Positions 25,730-34,303 of a stretch of DNA of 62,659 bases are shown one piece after another. The stretch's first letter is position 1. Each line of letters opens with the position of its first letter. Source of the DNA: Betaproteobacteria bacterium (lineage in GTDB: Bacteria > Pseudomonadota > Gammaproteobacteria > Burkholderiales > SG8-41); contig JAHFRL010000012.1 in NCBI GenBank assembly GCA_023266235.1, positions 1 to 62,659 of the forward strand, read 5' to 3'. Made by a program: the position numbers and the translations under genes. The notes beneath the pieces are model-generated. The model ran no database searches and had not been told where the DNA came from. It worked only from the letters and a program-made list of their open reading frames with translations.

Positions 25730-26686
25730 ATGCTCAAGTCACATGGACGCTACGACTACTCGGCGATCGCGAAGCGCCCCGATTACAGCTTTCCGGGCGG
25801 CAAGCGGCTCGCCGTCCACCTCTCCCTCAACGTGGAGCACTTTGCATTCGGCGAAGGCGGCGGTAACGATTACGGCGGGCCGCATCCGCTGCCGAATGCG
25901 CGCAGCTTTGCGTGGCGCGACTACGGCAACCGCGTCGGCGCGTGGCGGCTGCTCGAATTCGCCGAGAAATACGATCTGCCGTACGCGCTGCTCGTCAACA
26001 GCGAGCTGTACGATTACTGCCCGGAAATGGTGGCTGCGTTCAGTTCGCGCGGCGACGAGATCGTCGGCCACGGCCGCACCAACAGCGAGCGCCAAGCCGA
26101 CATGAATCACGACGAGGAGCGCGCGTGTATTTTCGAGGCCACGGCCAAGATCGAAAAACACGAAGGGCAAAAGCCGCTGGGCTGGCTTGCACCGTATATA
26201 TCCCAGACGCGCGATTCGCTCGACCTGCTCAGGGCAGCCGGTTACCGCTACATGATGGATTGGCCGCTCGACGACCAGCCGGTGTGGTTCCGCACCAAAC
26301 ACGGCCCGATCCTGTCGATTCCGTATGCGCATGACCTCAACGATTCGCTCGAAGCGGTATCGCGCCGCACGCCGTCGCAGCTGTTCTGCGACAACCTGAT
26401 CGACCAGTTCGACGAGATGCGCGAGGAGTCGGCGCGCCGTCCGCTGGTAATGAGCATCGTGCTGCACAGCTTCATCCTCGGCCAGCCGCACCGGCTGCGC
26501 CGGTTCCGGCGCGTGATCGAGCACATCCTCAAATACCGCGACCAGATCTGGCTCGCGCGGCCCGGCGAGATCTGCAAGTTCATCGAATCGCTGCCGACGG
26601 GCATAGTGCCGGGGAGCGAAAACCAAAGCTCAGCCGCAAAGGACGCGAAGGACGCAAAGGTTAAAGGCGGGAAAGCCAAGAGATGA
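25730..26686 (+). CDS. Polysaccharide-deacetylase-family (CE4/PuuE-like) amidohydrolase with repeat-derived tail
   Basis: The 318-residue protein resembles the PuuE allantoinase-type branch of the NodB/CE4 fold rather than chitin deacetylases. It starts at an ATG behind GAGGAAA. LAVHLSLNVEHFAFGEG, GGPHPLPNARSFAWRDYGNR, VNSELYDYCPEM and EIVGHGRTNSER follow in the order seen in that branch, the last carrying a candidate metal-site His. It probably hydrolyses an amide or cyclic ureide. The final residues SAAKDAKDAKVKGGKAKR are encoded by an intergenic repeat (26634 onward) that replaced or extended the native end. Confidence 0.85.
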   Translation: MLKSHGRYDYSAIAKRPDYSFPGGKRLAVHLSLNVEHFAFGEGGGNDYGGPHPLPNARSFAWRDYGNRVGAWRLLEFAEKYDLPYALLVNSELYDYCPEMVAAFSSRGDEIVGHGRTNSERQADMNHDEERACIFEATAKIEKHEGQKPLGWLAPYISQTRDSLDLLRAAGYRYMMDWPLDDQPVWFRTKHGPILSIPYAHDLNDSLEAVSRRTPSQLFCDNLIDQFDEMREESARRPLVMSIVLHSFILGQPHRLRRFRRVIEHILKYRDQIWLARPGEICKFIESLPTGIVPGSENQSSAAKDAKDAKVKGGKAKR

Positions 26687-26822
26687 AACCACGGATGAGC
26701 GCCGATGAATGCGGGTAAATCGAAAAGAATTAGGACATGATGTCTTGTAATTTTTGCGCCTATCGGCTGTTTCAATATTTTTTTGATTTTGACTTCCTTT
26801 GCGTCCTTGGCGTCCTCTGCGG
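26634..26822. repeat. MITE-like element bounded by 27-base inverted repeats
   Basis: The left arm (26634-26660, core AAGGACGCGAAGGACGC) matches the reverse complement of the right arm (26796-26822) at 25 of 27 bases. About 135 AT-richer bases lie between, including a second repeat type at 26685-26720 (core CCGATGAATGCGGGTAAAT). The left arm lies inside the 3' end of the deacetylase gene. No transposase is encoded. The rest of the interval up to the epimerase gene carries T-rich runs but no other gene. Confidence 0.8.
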
Positions 26823-26856
26823 CGAGGCTTTTTTGATTTAGGGTTTGGGTTTTGAC

Positions 26857-27846
26857 ATGACAGTGCTGGTTACAGGTGGCGCCGGCTATGTCGGCATGAA
26901 CGTCGTCGAAGCGCTGCTCGCGCGCGGCGATGACGTGGTGTTGATGGATTGCGGTACGTTGCCGAGCGCGGTGCACCGCACGCTTGATGCGTACGGCCGG
27001 CGCATGGATGTCGTGAGCGCCGACGTATGCGATACCGCGGCTGTAGCCAGCACGTTCGCCGGGCGCGATATCACCGGCGTGATTCACTGCGCCGCGGTTA
27101 CGGCGGGTCCGGCGCGCGAGGCGCGCGATCCCGGATCAAGCATCGAGGTCAATCTGCGCGGCACGCTCAATGTACTGGACGCCGCGCGCCGGCACCAGGT
27201 GCGGCGCATCGTTTATCCAAGCTCGGGCGCTGTCTACGGCGAGTCGCTGTATCGGCTGACGCGGATTTACGAAGACAGCGCGCCAGTACTGCCGGTCACG
27301 CTCTACGGCGTCACCAAGTTCGCGGCCGAGCGCATGTGCGTGCGGCTGCGCGAGTTGTGGCGGCTCGACGTGGTGTGCGCGCGGCTCGGCACGCTGATCG
27401 GGCCGTGGGAGCGGGACACCGGCGTGCGCGACAACTTCGGCACGCATTCGCAGCTCGCGCGCTGCGCGGTGCGCGGGGAAACCGCGGTGCTGCCGGCGCA
27501 GGAGGTCAGCCGCGACTGGGTTTATAGCCGCGATGTCGCGCGCGGATTGCTGGCGCTGCTCGACGCCGAGGCGCCGCGGCACTCCGTATACAATCTGAGT
27601 TCCGGCGGCGCCTGGGGCAGCGTGCTCGATTGGTGCGCGCGGCTCAAGGCAGCGTACCCGGGCTTCAACTACCGCGTCGCGCTGCAGGGTGAAACGCCCA
27701 ATATCGGTTACACCGACCGCGACCGCTATCCGATGGACGTCGGGCGCATCATGCAGGATGTCGGCTTCCGCCTTCGCTTTGTGCCGCCGGCGGCTTATGA
27801 CGATTTTCTCGATTGGCTGCAACGCACGCCGGATTTCTGGAGATAA
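26857..27846 (+). CDS. NAD-dependent epimerase/dehydratase (extended SDR)
   Basis: The 329-residue protein is an extended short-chain dehydrogenase. The dinucleotide loop is TGGAGYVGMNVV, the active-site serine region YPSSGAVYGES, and the catalytic pair lies in LYGVTKFAAE (YxxxK). These act on nucleotide sugars or related polyhydroxy compounds. It starts 34 bases after the right arm of the MITE-like element and ends eight bases before the amidase gene, with which it is probably co-transcribed. Confidence 0.9.
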   Translation: MTVLVTGGAGYVGMNVVEALLARGDDVVLMDCGTLPSAVHRTLDAYGRRMDVVSADVCDTAAVASTFAGRDITGVIHCAAVTAGPAREARDPGSSIEVNLRGTLNVLDAARRHQVRRIVYPSSGAVYGESLYRLTRIYEDSAPVLPVTLYGVTKFAAERMCVRLRELWRLDVVCARLGTLIGPWERDTGVRDNFGTHSQLARCAVRGETAVLPAQEVSRDWVYSRDVARGLLALLDAEAPRHSVYNLSSGGAWGSVLDWCARLKAAYPGFNYRVALQGETPNIGYTDRDRYPMDVGRIMQDVGFRLRFVPPAAYDDFLDWLQRTPDFWR

Positions 27847-27853
27847 CTGACGC

Positions 27854-29272
27854 ATGAACGAACTGTGCCGGCTGTCCGCAACCGCAGCGGTTGCGCTGCT
27901 TAAACGCCGCAAAGTATCGCCGCTCGATTTGATCGACGCCGCGGCCGCGCGCATCCAGCAAACGGACCCGCTGCTCAATGCAATCCCGACGCTATGCCTC
28001 GAGCGCGCGCGCGAGCATGCCAGGCGGCTCATGCAGAAGCCGCCGTCCGACCCGCCGGCGCATTACCTCTACGGTCTGCCCATCGCGGTCAAGGACAATA
28101 CCGATGTCGCAGGCGTGCGCTGCACGTCCGGCTCGCGCATTTATGCCGACCGCATCGCGCCGGCTTCCGACATCGTCGTGCAGCGGCTCGAGAGCAATGG
28201 CGCGCTCGTGATCGGCAAATCGAACCTGCCGGAATTCGCCGCGGGCGGCAACACCTTCAACGACGTATTCGGCGTGACGCGCAATCCGTGGGACACGCGC
28301 ATGACGCCGAGCGGCTCGTCGGGCGGCGCGGCGGCCGCGCTCGCGAGCGGCCAGGTGTGGCTCGCCACCGGCGGCGATTTCGGCGGCAGCATCCGCACCC
28401 CGTCGAGCTTTTGTTCGACGGTGGGATTGCGGCCCAGCCCCGGCAGGGTGCCGCGCGCCCAGAAACAGCCGTTTTCGGCGCTGTCGGTGGAAGGGCCGAT
28501 GGCGCGCAACGTCGCCGATTGCGCGCTGATGCTCGATTGCGAAGCCGGCGCGCACCCGCTCGATCCGATGTCGCATCCGTCGCAGGCGGGCAGTTATGCG
28601 GCAGCCGCCGCGCGGCCGCTGAAGCCGAAGCGCATCGCATTCAGCGCCGATCTCGGCGTGGCGCCGGTCGTCGACCGCGAAGTGCGGGCAGTGTGTAAGG
28701 CCGCCGCGGAGAAAATAGCGGGCGACGGCGTGCTCGTCGAGGAGGCGCATCCCGACTTATCGGACGCGGTGAAGAATTTCCTCGTGCTGCGTGGCGCGAT
28801 CTACATCGCGCGCATCGGGCCGCTGCTCGAAAAGCACCGCGCTCTCCTCAAGCCGGAAGTGATCGGGAACGCCGAGTTCGGCCTGAGCCTGAAATTGAGC
28901 GAAGTCGTCGCGGCGGAAATCGCGCACGGCGAATTGATCTGGCGCGTGGCGAGGTTTTTCGAGAACTACGATTTGTTGACCTGCCCGACCGTGATGTGCC
29001 CGCCGTTCCCGGTCGAGACGCGCTACGTCGAGGAACTGGATGGCGTCAAGCTCGAGGGCTACATGGGCTGGCTGGCGCTGACCTGCGCGCTCAGCATGAC
29101 GGCGTGCCCGATACTTTCGATCTCCTGTGGATTCACCGCGGACGGACTGCCGATCGGGCTGCAAGTGGTGGCGCCCGTGCGCTCCGAAGCGAGACTTTTC
29201 GCACACGGTGCGTACCTCGAGCAGTTGTTCGGACTCGCCGGCCGCGTGCCGATCGACCCGATCGTGTGCTGA
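27854..29272 (+). CDS. Amidase signature-family protein
   Basis: The 472-residue amidase has the full Ser-cisSer-Lys triad of the family: Lys in PIAVKDNTDVAGV, the cis-Ser in MTPSGSSGGAAAALASG and the nucleophile in ATGGDFGGSIRTPSSF. It hydrolyses a carboxamide, releasing ammonia. The ATG is eight bases after the epimerase stop. With the receptor, PrpD-like and CE4-like genes it suggests breakdown of an amide- or imide-containing compound. GatA is unlikely because gatB and gatC are absent. Confidence 0.92.
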   Translation: MNELCRLSATAAVALLKRRKVSPLDLIDAAAARIQQTDPLLNAIPTLCLERAREHARRLMQKPPSDPPAHYLYGLPIAVKDNTDVAGVRCTSGSRIYADRIAPASDIVVQRLESNGALVIGKSNLPEFAAGGNTFNDVFGVTRNPWDTRMTPSGSSGGAAAALASGQVWLATGGDFGGSIRTPSSFCSTVGLRPSPGRVPRAQKQPFSALSVEGPMARNVADCALMLDCEAGAHPLDPMSHPSQAGSYAAAAARPLKPKRIAFSADLGVAPVVDREVRAVCKAAAEKIAGDGVLVEEAHPDLSDAVKNFLVLRGAIYIARIGPLLEKHRALLKPEVIGNAEFGLSLKLSEVVAAEIAHGELIWRVARFFENYDLLTCPTVMCPPFPVETRYVEELDGVKLEGYMGWLALTCALSMTACPILSISCGFTADGLPIGLQVVAPVRSEARLFAHGAYLEQLFGLAGRVPIDPIVC

Positions 29273-29453
29273 CTTTTCGCCGTACTGTCGAACGCTGACG
29301 GTATGACCAGAGCGTGAGGTTCATCACGCTGGCGCTGTTATGGCTGCCGTTTATCCTGGCCGGCGGCGCGCCGGTCGGCGCATGTCCTCGCTTTTGAACG
29401 CTGACACGTTGAATGCGTCAAACGATGTGTAGCGTTAATTTGTGGAGGACGAT

Positions 29454-29681
29454 ATGAAGACTACGATACTGATTCTGGGATTCTTGTTCGGCGCCCTTGC
29501 GATTTGGGCCCTGATCGAAACGTTCAGGTCTCACCGGAAGTCCGCACCGAAACGGCAGTCGCGGGTGACCCCGCCGGCAAGCGCGAACCCGCAGGCGCTA
29601 GTGGCGACCGATCCGTATGGCGCGGGGAATATGCGGCGCGGCGTGCGCGATACGCTGCCGCCGGGCCCGCGTTTTCGCTAG
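29454..29681 (+). CDS. Small single-pass membrane protein of unknown function
   Basis: The 75-residue product begins MKTTILILGFLFGALAIWAL, one hydrophobic segment of about 20 residues, followed by a basic, proline-rich cytoplasmic or periplasmic tail (RSHRKSAPKRQSRVTPP). The ATG at 29454 has an excellent GGAGGACGAT site; an in-frame GTG at 29442 overlaps that site and is unlikely. I recognise no family. It stands alone between the amidase and the HD-hydrolase genes. Confidence 0.6.
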   Translation: MKTTILILGFLFGALAIWALIETFRSHRKSAPKRQSRVTPPASANPQALVATDPYGAGNMRRGVRDTLPPGPRFR

Positions 29682-29775
29682 ACACCGCGGGCGCCCGCAA
29701 ACGGCCGGCGCGCCGGATATTCACGATACGGCATCCGCTGTATAGTGGGATCCGGCGCGTCCGATTGCTGGAGTT

Positions 29776-30354
29776 ATGGCCAAGGCAAATCCCAAGTCCC
29801 GTCGTGCCGGTCTTGAACTGATTCTGCATGCGCTCGAGTTCGCGGCGCACAAGCATCGCGACCAGCGGCGCAAGGACGTGCACGCGTCGCCCTACATCAA
29901 TCACCCGATCGCGCTGGCCAATCTGATCGTGAACGAGGCGGACATCCACGATCCCGAGGTGATCTGCGCGGCGTTGCTGCACGACACCATCGAGGACACC
30001 GAGACCACGCCGCAGGAACTCGCGCGCGAGTTCGGGAAGGATATCCGCGATATCGTGCTCGAGGTGACGGACGACAGTAATTTGCCGAAAGCCGAGCGCA
30101 AGCGTCTGCAGATCGAGCATGCGGCGCACGCAAGTCATAAGGCGAAGCTGGTAAAGCTTGCCGACAAGATCTGTAATCTGCGCGATATCTCGGTGAGCCC
30201 GCCGGCGACATGGAGCCTTGAACGACAACAGGAGTACTTCGACTGGGCGAAACAGGTGATCGATCAGGTGCGCGGCACCAATTCAAGTCTCGAGCGGGCA
30301 TTCGACCGGGCCTACGCGCGCCGCCCGAAAAAGGGAATGGGGAATGGCGAATAG
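29776..30354 (+). CDS. MESH1-like HD-domain hydrolase, small (p)ppGpp hydrolase homologue
   Basis: The 192-residue protein matches the stand-alone HD hydrolases related to the SpoT hydrolase domain (MESH1/SAH type). Candidate metal ligands are His in SPYINHPIALAN, His-Asp in CAALLHDTIEDTETT and Asp in VKLADKICNLRDI. It probably cleaves (p)ppGpp or, as animal MESH1 also does, NADPH; the sequence alone does not decide. The last residues KKGMGNGE come from a purine-rich GGGAATGGGGAATGG repeat that also supplies the stop. It converges on the Mrr-like gene. Confidence 0.85.
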   Translation: MAKANPKSRRAGLELILHALEFAAHKHRDQRRKDVHASPYINHPIALANLIVNEADIHDPEVICAALLHDTIEDTETTPQELAREFGKDIRDIVLEVTDDSNLPKAERKRLQIEHAAHASHKAKLVKLADKICNLRDISVSPPATWSLERQQEYFDWAKQVIDQVRGTNSSLERAFDRAYARRPKKGMGNGE

Positions 30355-30411
30355 GAAATGGGGTCAAACAACGAGGAGCGATGGAAAAGAGGGATTGTTC
30401 AATTTCCTATT
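30350..30411. repeat. Inverted repeat between two convergent genes
   Basis: AATAGGAAAT (30350-30359) recurs as its reverse complement ATTTCCTATT (30402-30411). It overlaps the stop of the HD hydrolase and ends eight bases before the stop of the Mrr-like gene. It may act as a weak bidirectional termination or insulation structure; the 42-base loop is long for a simple terminator. Confidence 0.5.
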
Positions 30412-30418
30412 CCCTGCT

Positions 30419-30997
30419 TTATCCCGGCAGCCAGCGCCGCTTGCCGCGCTCGACGCGAGCGACCAGCACGCCCAGGGCCGTATCATTCAATAAACGTATC
30501 GCTTTTTCGGTTGCAAACCCGCGCGCGTTGGCAGTGAAGTCACCCGCCGCGACGTAAATGCATTCCTGCGCGTCGTGTGCCTGCTTTGCTTCGTATAGCT
30601 CGCGCAGCGGGCCGACGCCGGTCTGCGCGACTTTCCAGCGCTTGCAGCTGACTATCGATACCCGACCGTTCTTCCGCAATTCGAAATCCACCGCGCCATT
30701 TGCGATCTCGGTTACGCTGTAACCGTCGCGCCGGAATGCCTCGCTGATCACCGGCGAGAAATTCTCCCACGGCATCACGCGCAGCTTGCCGAGTATTTCT
30801 GTCACGCTGGTAACGCCCGGTGCGCGCAGCTGGCGCCATCCGGCGTAGCCGGCGATCGCGAGAAACGGCAGCGCCGCGAACAGCGCCGCGATGTCCGGCA
30901 GGAACAGGCGCACTACTGCAAACATTGCGGCGGCGGCGGCGACGCTCACCCACCACGGCGCGCGCGAAAGTATCGAGAACAGCGTTTCCTTCGCCAT
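30419..30997 (-). CDS. Membrane-anchored Mrr-like restriction-endonuclease-fold protein
   Basis: The 192-residue protein has two hydrophobic segments in residues 13-50 (WWVSVAAAAAMFAVVRLFL and the next stretch) followed by an Mrr_cat-type PD-(D/E)xK domain. FSPVISEAFRRDGYSV, the acidic residue in GAVDFELRKNG and the lysine in IVSCKRWKV match the family; the usual Q/E before CK is Ser. ELYEAKQAHDAQECIYVAAG fits the rest of the fold. Membrane-tethered proteins of this type are usually not classical restriction enzymes. Partner and substrate are unknown. Confidence 0.75.
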   Translation of the reverse strand: MAKETLFSILSRAPWWVSVAAAAAMFAVVRLFLPDIAALFAALPFLAIAGYAGWRQLRAPGVTSVTEILGKLRVMPWENFSPVISEAFRRDGYSVTEIANGAVDFELRKNGRVSIVSCKRWKVAQTGVGPLRELYEAKQAHDAQECIYVAAGDFTANARGFATEKAIRLLNDTALGVLVARVERGKRRWLPG

Positions 30998-31043
30998 ATT
31001 AGAATACGGCCGTGGCCGCCAACCGAAAGGAATTCCGGATTAT

Positions 31044-32246
31044 ATGAGTGACGCGAAATCGCCGCCATTGAAAGGCATCAGGGTCATCGAGCTCGGCACG
31101 CTGATCGCAGGGCCGTTCTGCAGCCGCATCCTCGCTGAATTCGGCGCCGAAGTGATCAAGATCGAGGCGCCGGACGGCGGCGACCAGCTGCGCCAGTGGC
31201 GCAAGATGTACGAGGGCACGTCGCTGTGGTGGTACGCGCAGGCGCGCAACAAGAAATCGGTGACGGTCAATCTGCGCGCGCCCGAGGGGCAGGAGATCGT
31301 GCGCAAGCTCGCTGCGGAAACCGACATCGTGATCGAGAATTTCCGGCCCGGCGCGCTCGAAAAATGGAACCTCGGCTGGGAGCAGCTTTCGGGCATCAAT
31401 CCGCGGCTGATCATGGTGCGGCTGTCGGGCTACGGGCAGAGCGGTCCCTATCGCGACCGGCCCGGTTTCGGCACGGTCGCCGAGGCGATGGGCGGCATGC
31501 GCTACGTGACCGGCTACGCCGACCGGCCGCCGGTGCGGCTCGGCATCTCGATCGGCGATTCGATCGCGGCGCTCTACGGCGTGATCGGCGCAATGATGGC
31601 GCTGCACCACCGCAACGCGAATGGCGGGCGCGGCCAGCTGGTCGACGTCGCGCTCTATGAGGCGGTGTTCAGCATGATGGAAAGCCTGGTGCCGGAATTC
31701 GACGTGCTCGGGTTCATCCGCGAGCGCGCCGGCAACGCGCTGCCCGGCATCGTGCCGTCGAACACCTATCCGACGCGCGACGGCAAGTTCGTCATCGTCG
31801 GCGCCAACAACGATTCGATCTTCAAGCGCATGATGACGGCGATCGGCCGCGCCGATCTCGCCAACGATCCGCAGCTCGCGACCAACGCCGGGCGCGTGCC
31901 GCGGACTGAAGAACTCGACCGCGCGATCGCCGACTGGACGCGCGAGCACGAGCTCGAGTACGTGCTGGCGGTGCTGGAAAAAGCCGAGGTGCCGTCGGGC
32001 AGGGTCTACGACGCTTCAGACATCGTCAAGGACGCGCATTATACTGCGCGGGGCATGCTCGAGCAGCACCGGCTTCCGGACGGCAAGCCGGTCAAATTGC
32101 CCGGCATCGTGCCCAAGCTTTCCCTGACGCCAGGCGCGACTGCATGGCTCGGCCCCGGGCTTGGCGCGCACACGGCGGAAGTGTTGTCGGCACTTGGCTA
32201 TGATGACGCAGCACAAAGAAGGTTCAAGGAGCGCGGTGTTATTTGA
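31044..32246 (+). CDS. Type III (CaiB/BaiF) CoA-transferase 2
   Basis: The 400-residue protein begins SDAKSPPLKGIRVIELGTL and has the CoA-binding KKSVTVNLRAPEGQEIV and IVIENFRPGALEKWNLG. The catalytic aspartate (about residue 172) is in ISIGDSIAALYG, equivalent to Asp169 of formyl-CoA transferase. The start at 31044 follows AAAGGAA. It is divergent from the Mrr-like gene and lies upstream of a three-gene ABC importer, so it may activate the imported acid as a CoA thioester. Confidence 0.93.
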   Translation: MSDAKSPPLKGIRVIELGTLIAGPFCSRILAEFGAEVIKIEAPDGGDQLRQWRKMYEGTSLWWYAQARNKKSVTVNLRAPEGQEIVRKLAAETDIVIENFRPGALEKWNLGWEQLSGINPRLIMVRLSGYGQSGPYRDRPGFGTVAEAMGGMRYVTGYADRPPVRLGISIGDSIAALYGVIGAMMALHHRNANGGRGQLVDVALYEAVFSMMESLVPEFDVLGFIRERAGNALPGIVPSNTYPTRDGKFVIVGANNDSIFKRMMTAIGRADLANDPQLATNAGRVPRTEELDRAIADWTREHELEYVLAVLEKAEVPSGRVYDASDIVKDAHYTARGMLEQHRLPDGKPVKLPGIVPKLSLTPGATAWLGPGLGAHTAEVLSALGYDDAAQRRFKERGVI

Positions 32247-32391
32247 AGAGAGGCGAGAGGCGGAAGACGTGGTTGGGCGCGGGGGTGAGTTGTCCTCCCC
32301 CCTCACGCCTAACGCCTTCCCGGTTCCCTTGACACTGTGCGTCCCGCATGTGAGCATCGCCCGGCATGGCAAGATCTGCGCGGAGGAAATC

Positions 32392-33417
32392 ATGCGCGTT
32401 ACCCGAACCTTGTTTTTGCTGCTGCTCGTCACCGTGGGAATGGCGTCCTGCGGCGCGATGGCGCAGGCGCTCGAGAAATCCAGGATCACGCTCGCGGTCG
32501 GCGGCAAGAGCCTGTTTTATTACCTGCCGCTGACGATCGCCGAGCGGCGCGGCTACTTCAAGGACGAAGGGCTCACTGTCGAGATCGTCGATTTCGCGGG
32601 CGGCGCCAAATCGCTGCAGGCGATGGTCGGCGGCAGCGCCGACGTCGTGTCCGGCGCGTACGAGCACACCATCAACATGCAGGCGAAGGGCATCAATATC
32701 GTCGCCATCGTGCTGGAGGGGCGTTACTCCGGTATCGTCCTTGGCGTGCACAAGAACAAGATCACGCAGTACAAGTCGCCCAGGGATATGAAAGGCTGGA
32801 AGATCGGCGTTACCGCGCCGGGTTCCAGCACCAACATGTTTGTCAGCAACCTGCTTGGGAAAGATGGGCTGAAGCCCGATGCGGTTTCGATCATCGGCGT
32901 CGGCGCGACCGCAGGCGCGGTGGCGGCGATGCGCAAGGGCGAGATCGATGCGATTTCCAATCTCGATCCGGTGATCGCGCGGCTCGAGGCAAGCGGCGAC
33001 ATTATCGTTGTTGCCGACAGCCGCACCGCCAGGGGCATGAAGGACATTTACGGCGGCGCTTATCACGCCGGTTGCATCTACGCATTGACGGACTGGGTGA
33101 AAAAGAATCCGAACACGGCGCAGGCGGTGGTCAACGCGATGGTGCGCGCGGTGCGCTGGCTGCAGAAAGCACGCCCCGAGGAAGTGGTCGCAACCGTGCC
33201 CGCCGAATATTACGGCGACGACCCGACGATGTATAAGTTCGCGCTGCTCAAGAACATGGAAGGTTATTCTCCCGACGGCCTGTTTACCATGCAGGGCGCG
33301 CAAAATGTCTACAAGGTGTTGAATTCGTTCGAACCGACGGTACAGGCGGCCAAGATCGATCTGGCGAGGACTTACGACAACAGTTTCGCGCAAAAGGCGC
33401 TCAAGAAATACAAATAG
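32392..33417 (+). CDS. ABC transporter substrate-binding protein, NMT1/SsuA/ThiY-like
   Basis: The 341-residue receptor has a signal peptide (RTLFLLLLVTVGMAS, ending GAMAQA) and the two-lobed fold of nitrate/sulfonate/thiamine-precursor receptors: SLFYYLPLTIAERRGYFKDE, VDFAGGAKSLQAMVGGSADV and KGWKIGVTAPGSSTNMFV. GGAGGAAAT precedes the ATG at 32392. ATPase and permease genes follow, making a complete importer. The ligand is unknown; a hydroxymethylpyrimidine, sulfonate or aromatic compound are all possible. Confidence 0.9.
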   Translation: MRVTRTLFLLLLVTVGMASCGAMAQALEKSRITLAVGGKSLFYYLPLTIAERRGYFKDEGLTVEIVDFAGGAKSLQAMVGGSADVVSGAYEHTINMQAKGINIVAIVLEGRYSGIVLGVHKNKITQYKSPRDMKGWKIGVTAPGSSTNMFVSNLLGKDGLKPDAVSIIGVGATAGAVAAMRKGEIDAISNLDPVIARLEASGDIIVVADSRTARGMKDIYGGAYHAGCIYALTDWVKKNPNTAQAVVNAMVRAVRWLQKARPEEVVATVPAEYYGDDPTMYKFALLKNMEGYSPDGLFTMQGAQNVYKVLNSFEPTVQAAKIDLARTYDNSFAQKALKKYK

Positions 33418-33448
33418 CAGCTGCAGCCGATCACCGGGGTGAGCTTCA

Positions 33449-33480
33449 CTGATTCTTATCCGCGTTCATCGGCGGTTTCT
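33449..33480. repeat. Copy of the CCGATGAA-type intergenic repeat
   Basis: Read on the minus strand this gives AAACCGCCGATGAACGCGG followed by ATAAGAAT, matching in reverse orientation the segment at 26685-26720. It forms the leader of the ATPase gene and ends within ten bases of its start codon. Confidence 0.55.
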
Positions 33481-33484
33481 TCTC

Positions 33485-34303
33485 ATGGCTTTGAATGAAG
33501 GCGCCGCGCTGGCGCTGGAAAACATCACCTGCACGTTCGCCGCGCGCAACGCGGGCGCCGCGTCGTATACCGCGGTGCGCGACACCACGCTGATCGTCGG
33601 CAGCGGCGAGTTCGTGTCGGTGGTCGGCCCGACCGGCTGCGGCAAGTCGACGCTGCTGAATATTGCGGCGGGACTGCTCGATCCGTCGGCAGGCAGCGTG
33701 CATGTGCTCGGGCAGCCGCTCGTCGGCGTCAACCGGCACGCCGGCTACATGTTCCAGTCGGATGCGCTGCTGCCGTGGCTGTCGGCGCTCCACAATGTCG
33801 AACTCGGGCTCAAGTATCGCGGCGTCGAGCCCGGCGCCGCGCGCGGGCAGGCCATCGCATGGCTGGCGCGCGTCGGCTTGAGCGGGCACGGCGGCCGCTA
33901 TCCGCATCAACTCTCCGGCGGCATGAAAAAGCGCGCCGCGCTCGCCCAGACACTGATCCTGGATCCGAAAATTCTGCTGATGGACGAGCCGTTCTCCGCG
34001 CTCGACATCCAGACCCGGCAGTTGATGGAGAATGAGTTGCTCGAGCTGTGGTCGGCTGACCGCAAGTCGGTGGTGTTCATCACCCACGACCTGGAGGAGG
34101 CGATCGCGCTCTCGGACCGCGTAGTCGTGCTGTCGGCCGGTCCCGCTACGCACACGATGGGCGAGTTCGCGATCGACTTGCCGCGGCCGCGCGATGTTGC
34201 GGAGATAAGGCTGACGCCGCGTTTCGTCGAGCTGCATCGCGATATCTGGCATACGATGAAAGATGAAGTGCTGAAGGGTTATGCGCAAAGCCAGCAAAAA
34301 TGA
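33485..34303 (+). CDS. ABC transporter ATPase, SsuB/TauB-like
   Basis: The 272-residue ATPase shows Walker A GPTGCGKST, signature LSGGMKKRAALAQTL, Walker B ILLMDEPFSALD and the H-loop VVFITHDLEEAIAL, all in the nitrate/sulfonate/taurine importer style. Its 3' end overlaps the permease gene by 23 bases, implying coupled translation. Confidence 0.93.
   Translation: MALNEGAALALENITCTFAARNAGAASYTAVRDTTLIVGSGEFVSVVGPTGCGKSTLLNIAAGLLDPSAGSVHVLGQPLVGVNRHAGYMFQSDALLPWLSALHNVELGLKYRGVEPGAARGQAIAWLARVGLSGHGGRYPHQLSGGMKKRAALAQTLILDPKILLMDEPFSALDIQTRQLMENELLELWSADRKSVVFITHDLEEAIALSDRVVVLSAGPATHTMGEFAIDLPRPRDVAEIRLTPRFVELHRDIWHTMKDEVLKGYAQSQQK

Noticed and set aside
29776..30997. A restriction-modification or abortive-infection locus
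   Set aside because: No methyltransferase, specificity subunit or other defence gene accompanies the Mrr-like protein, and the HD hydrolase is convergent rather than co-transcribed.
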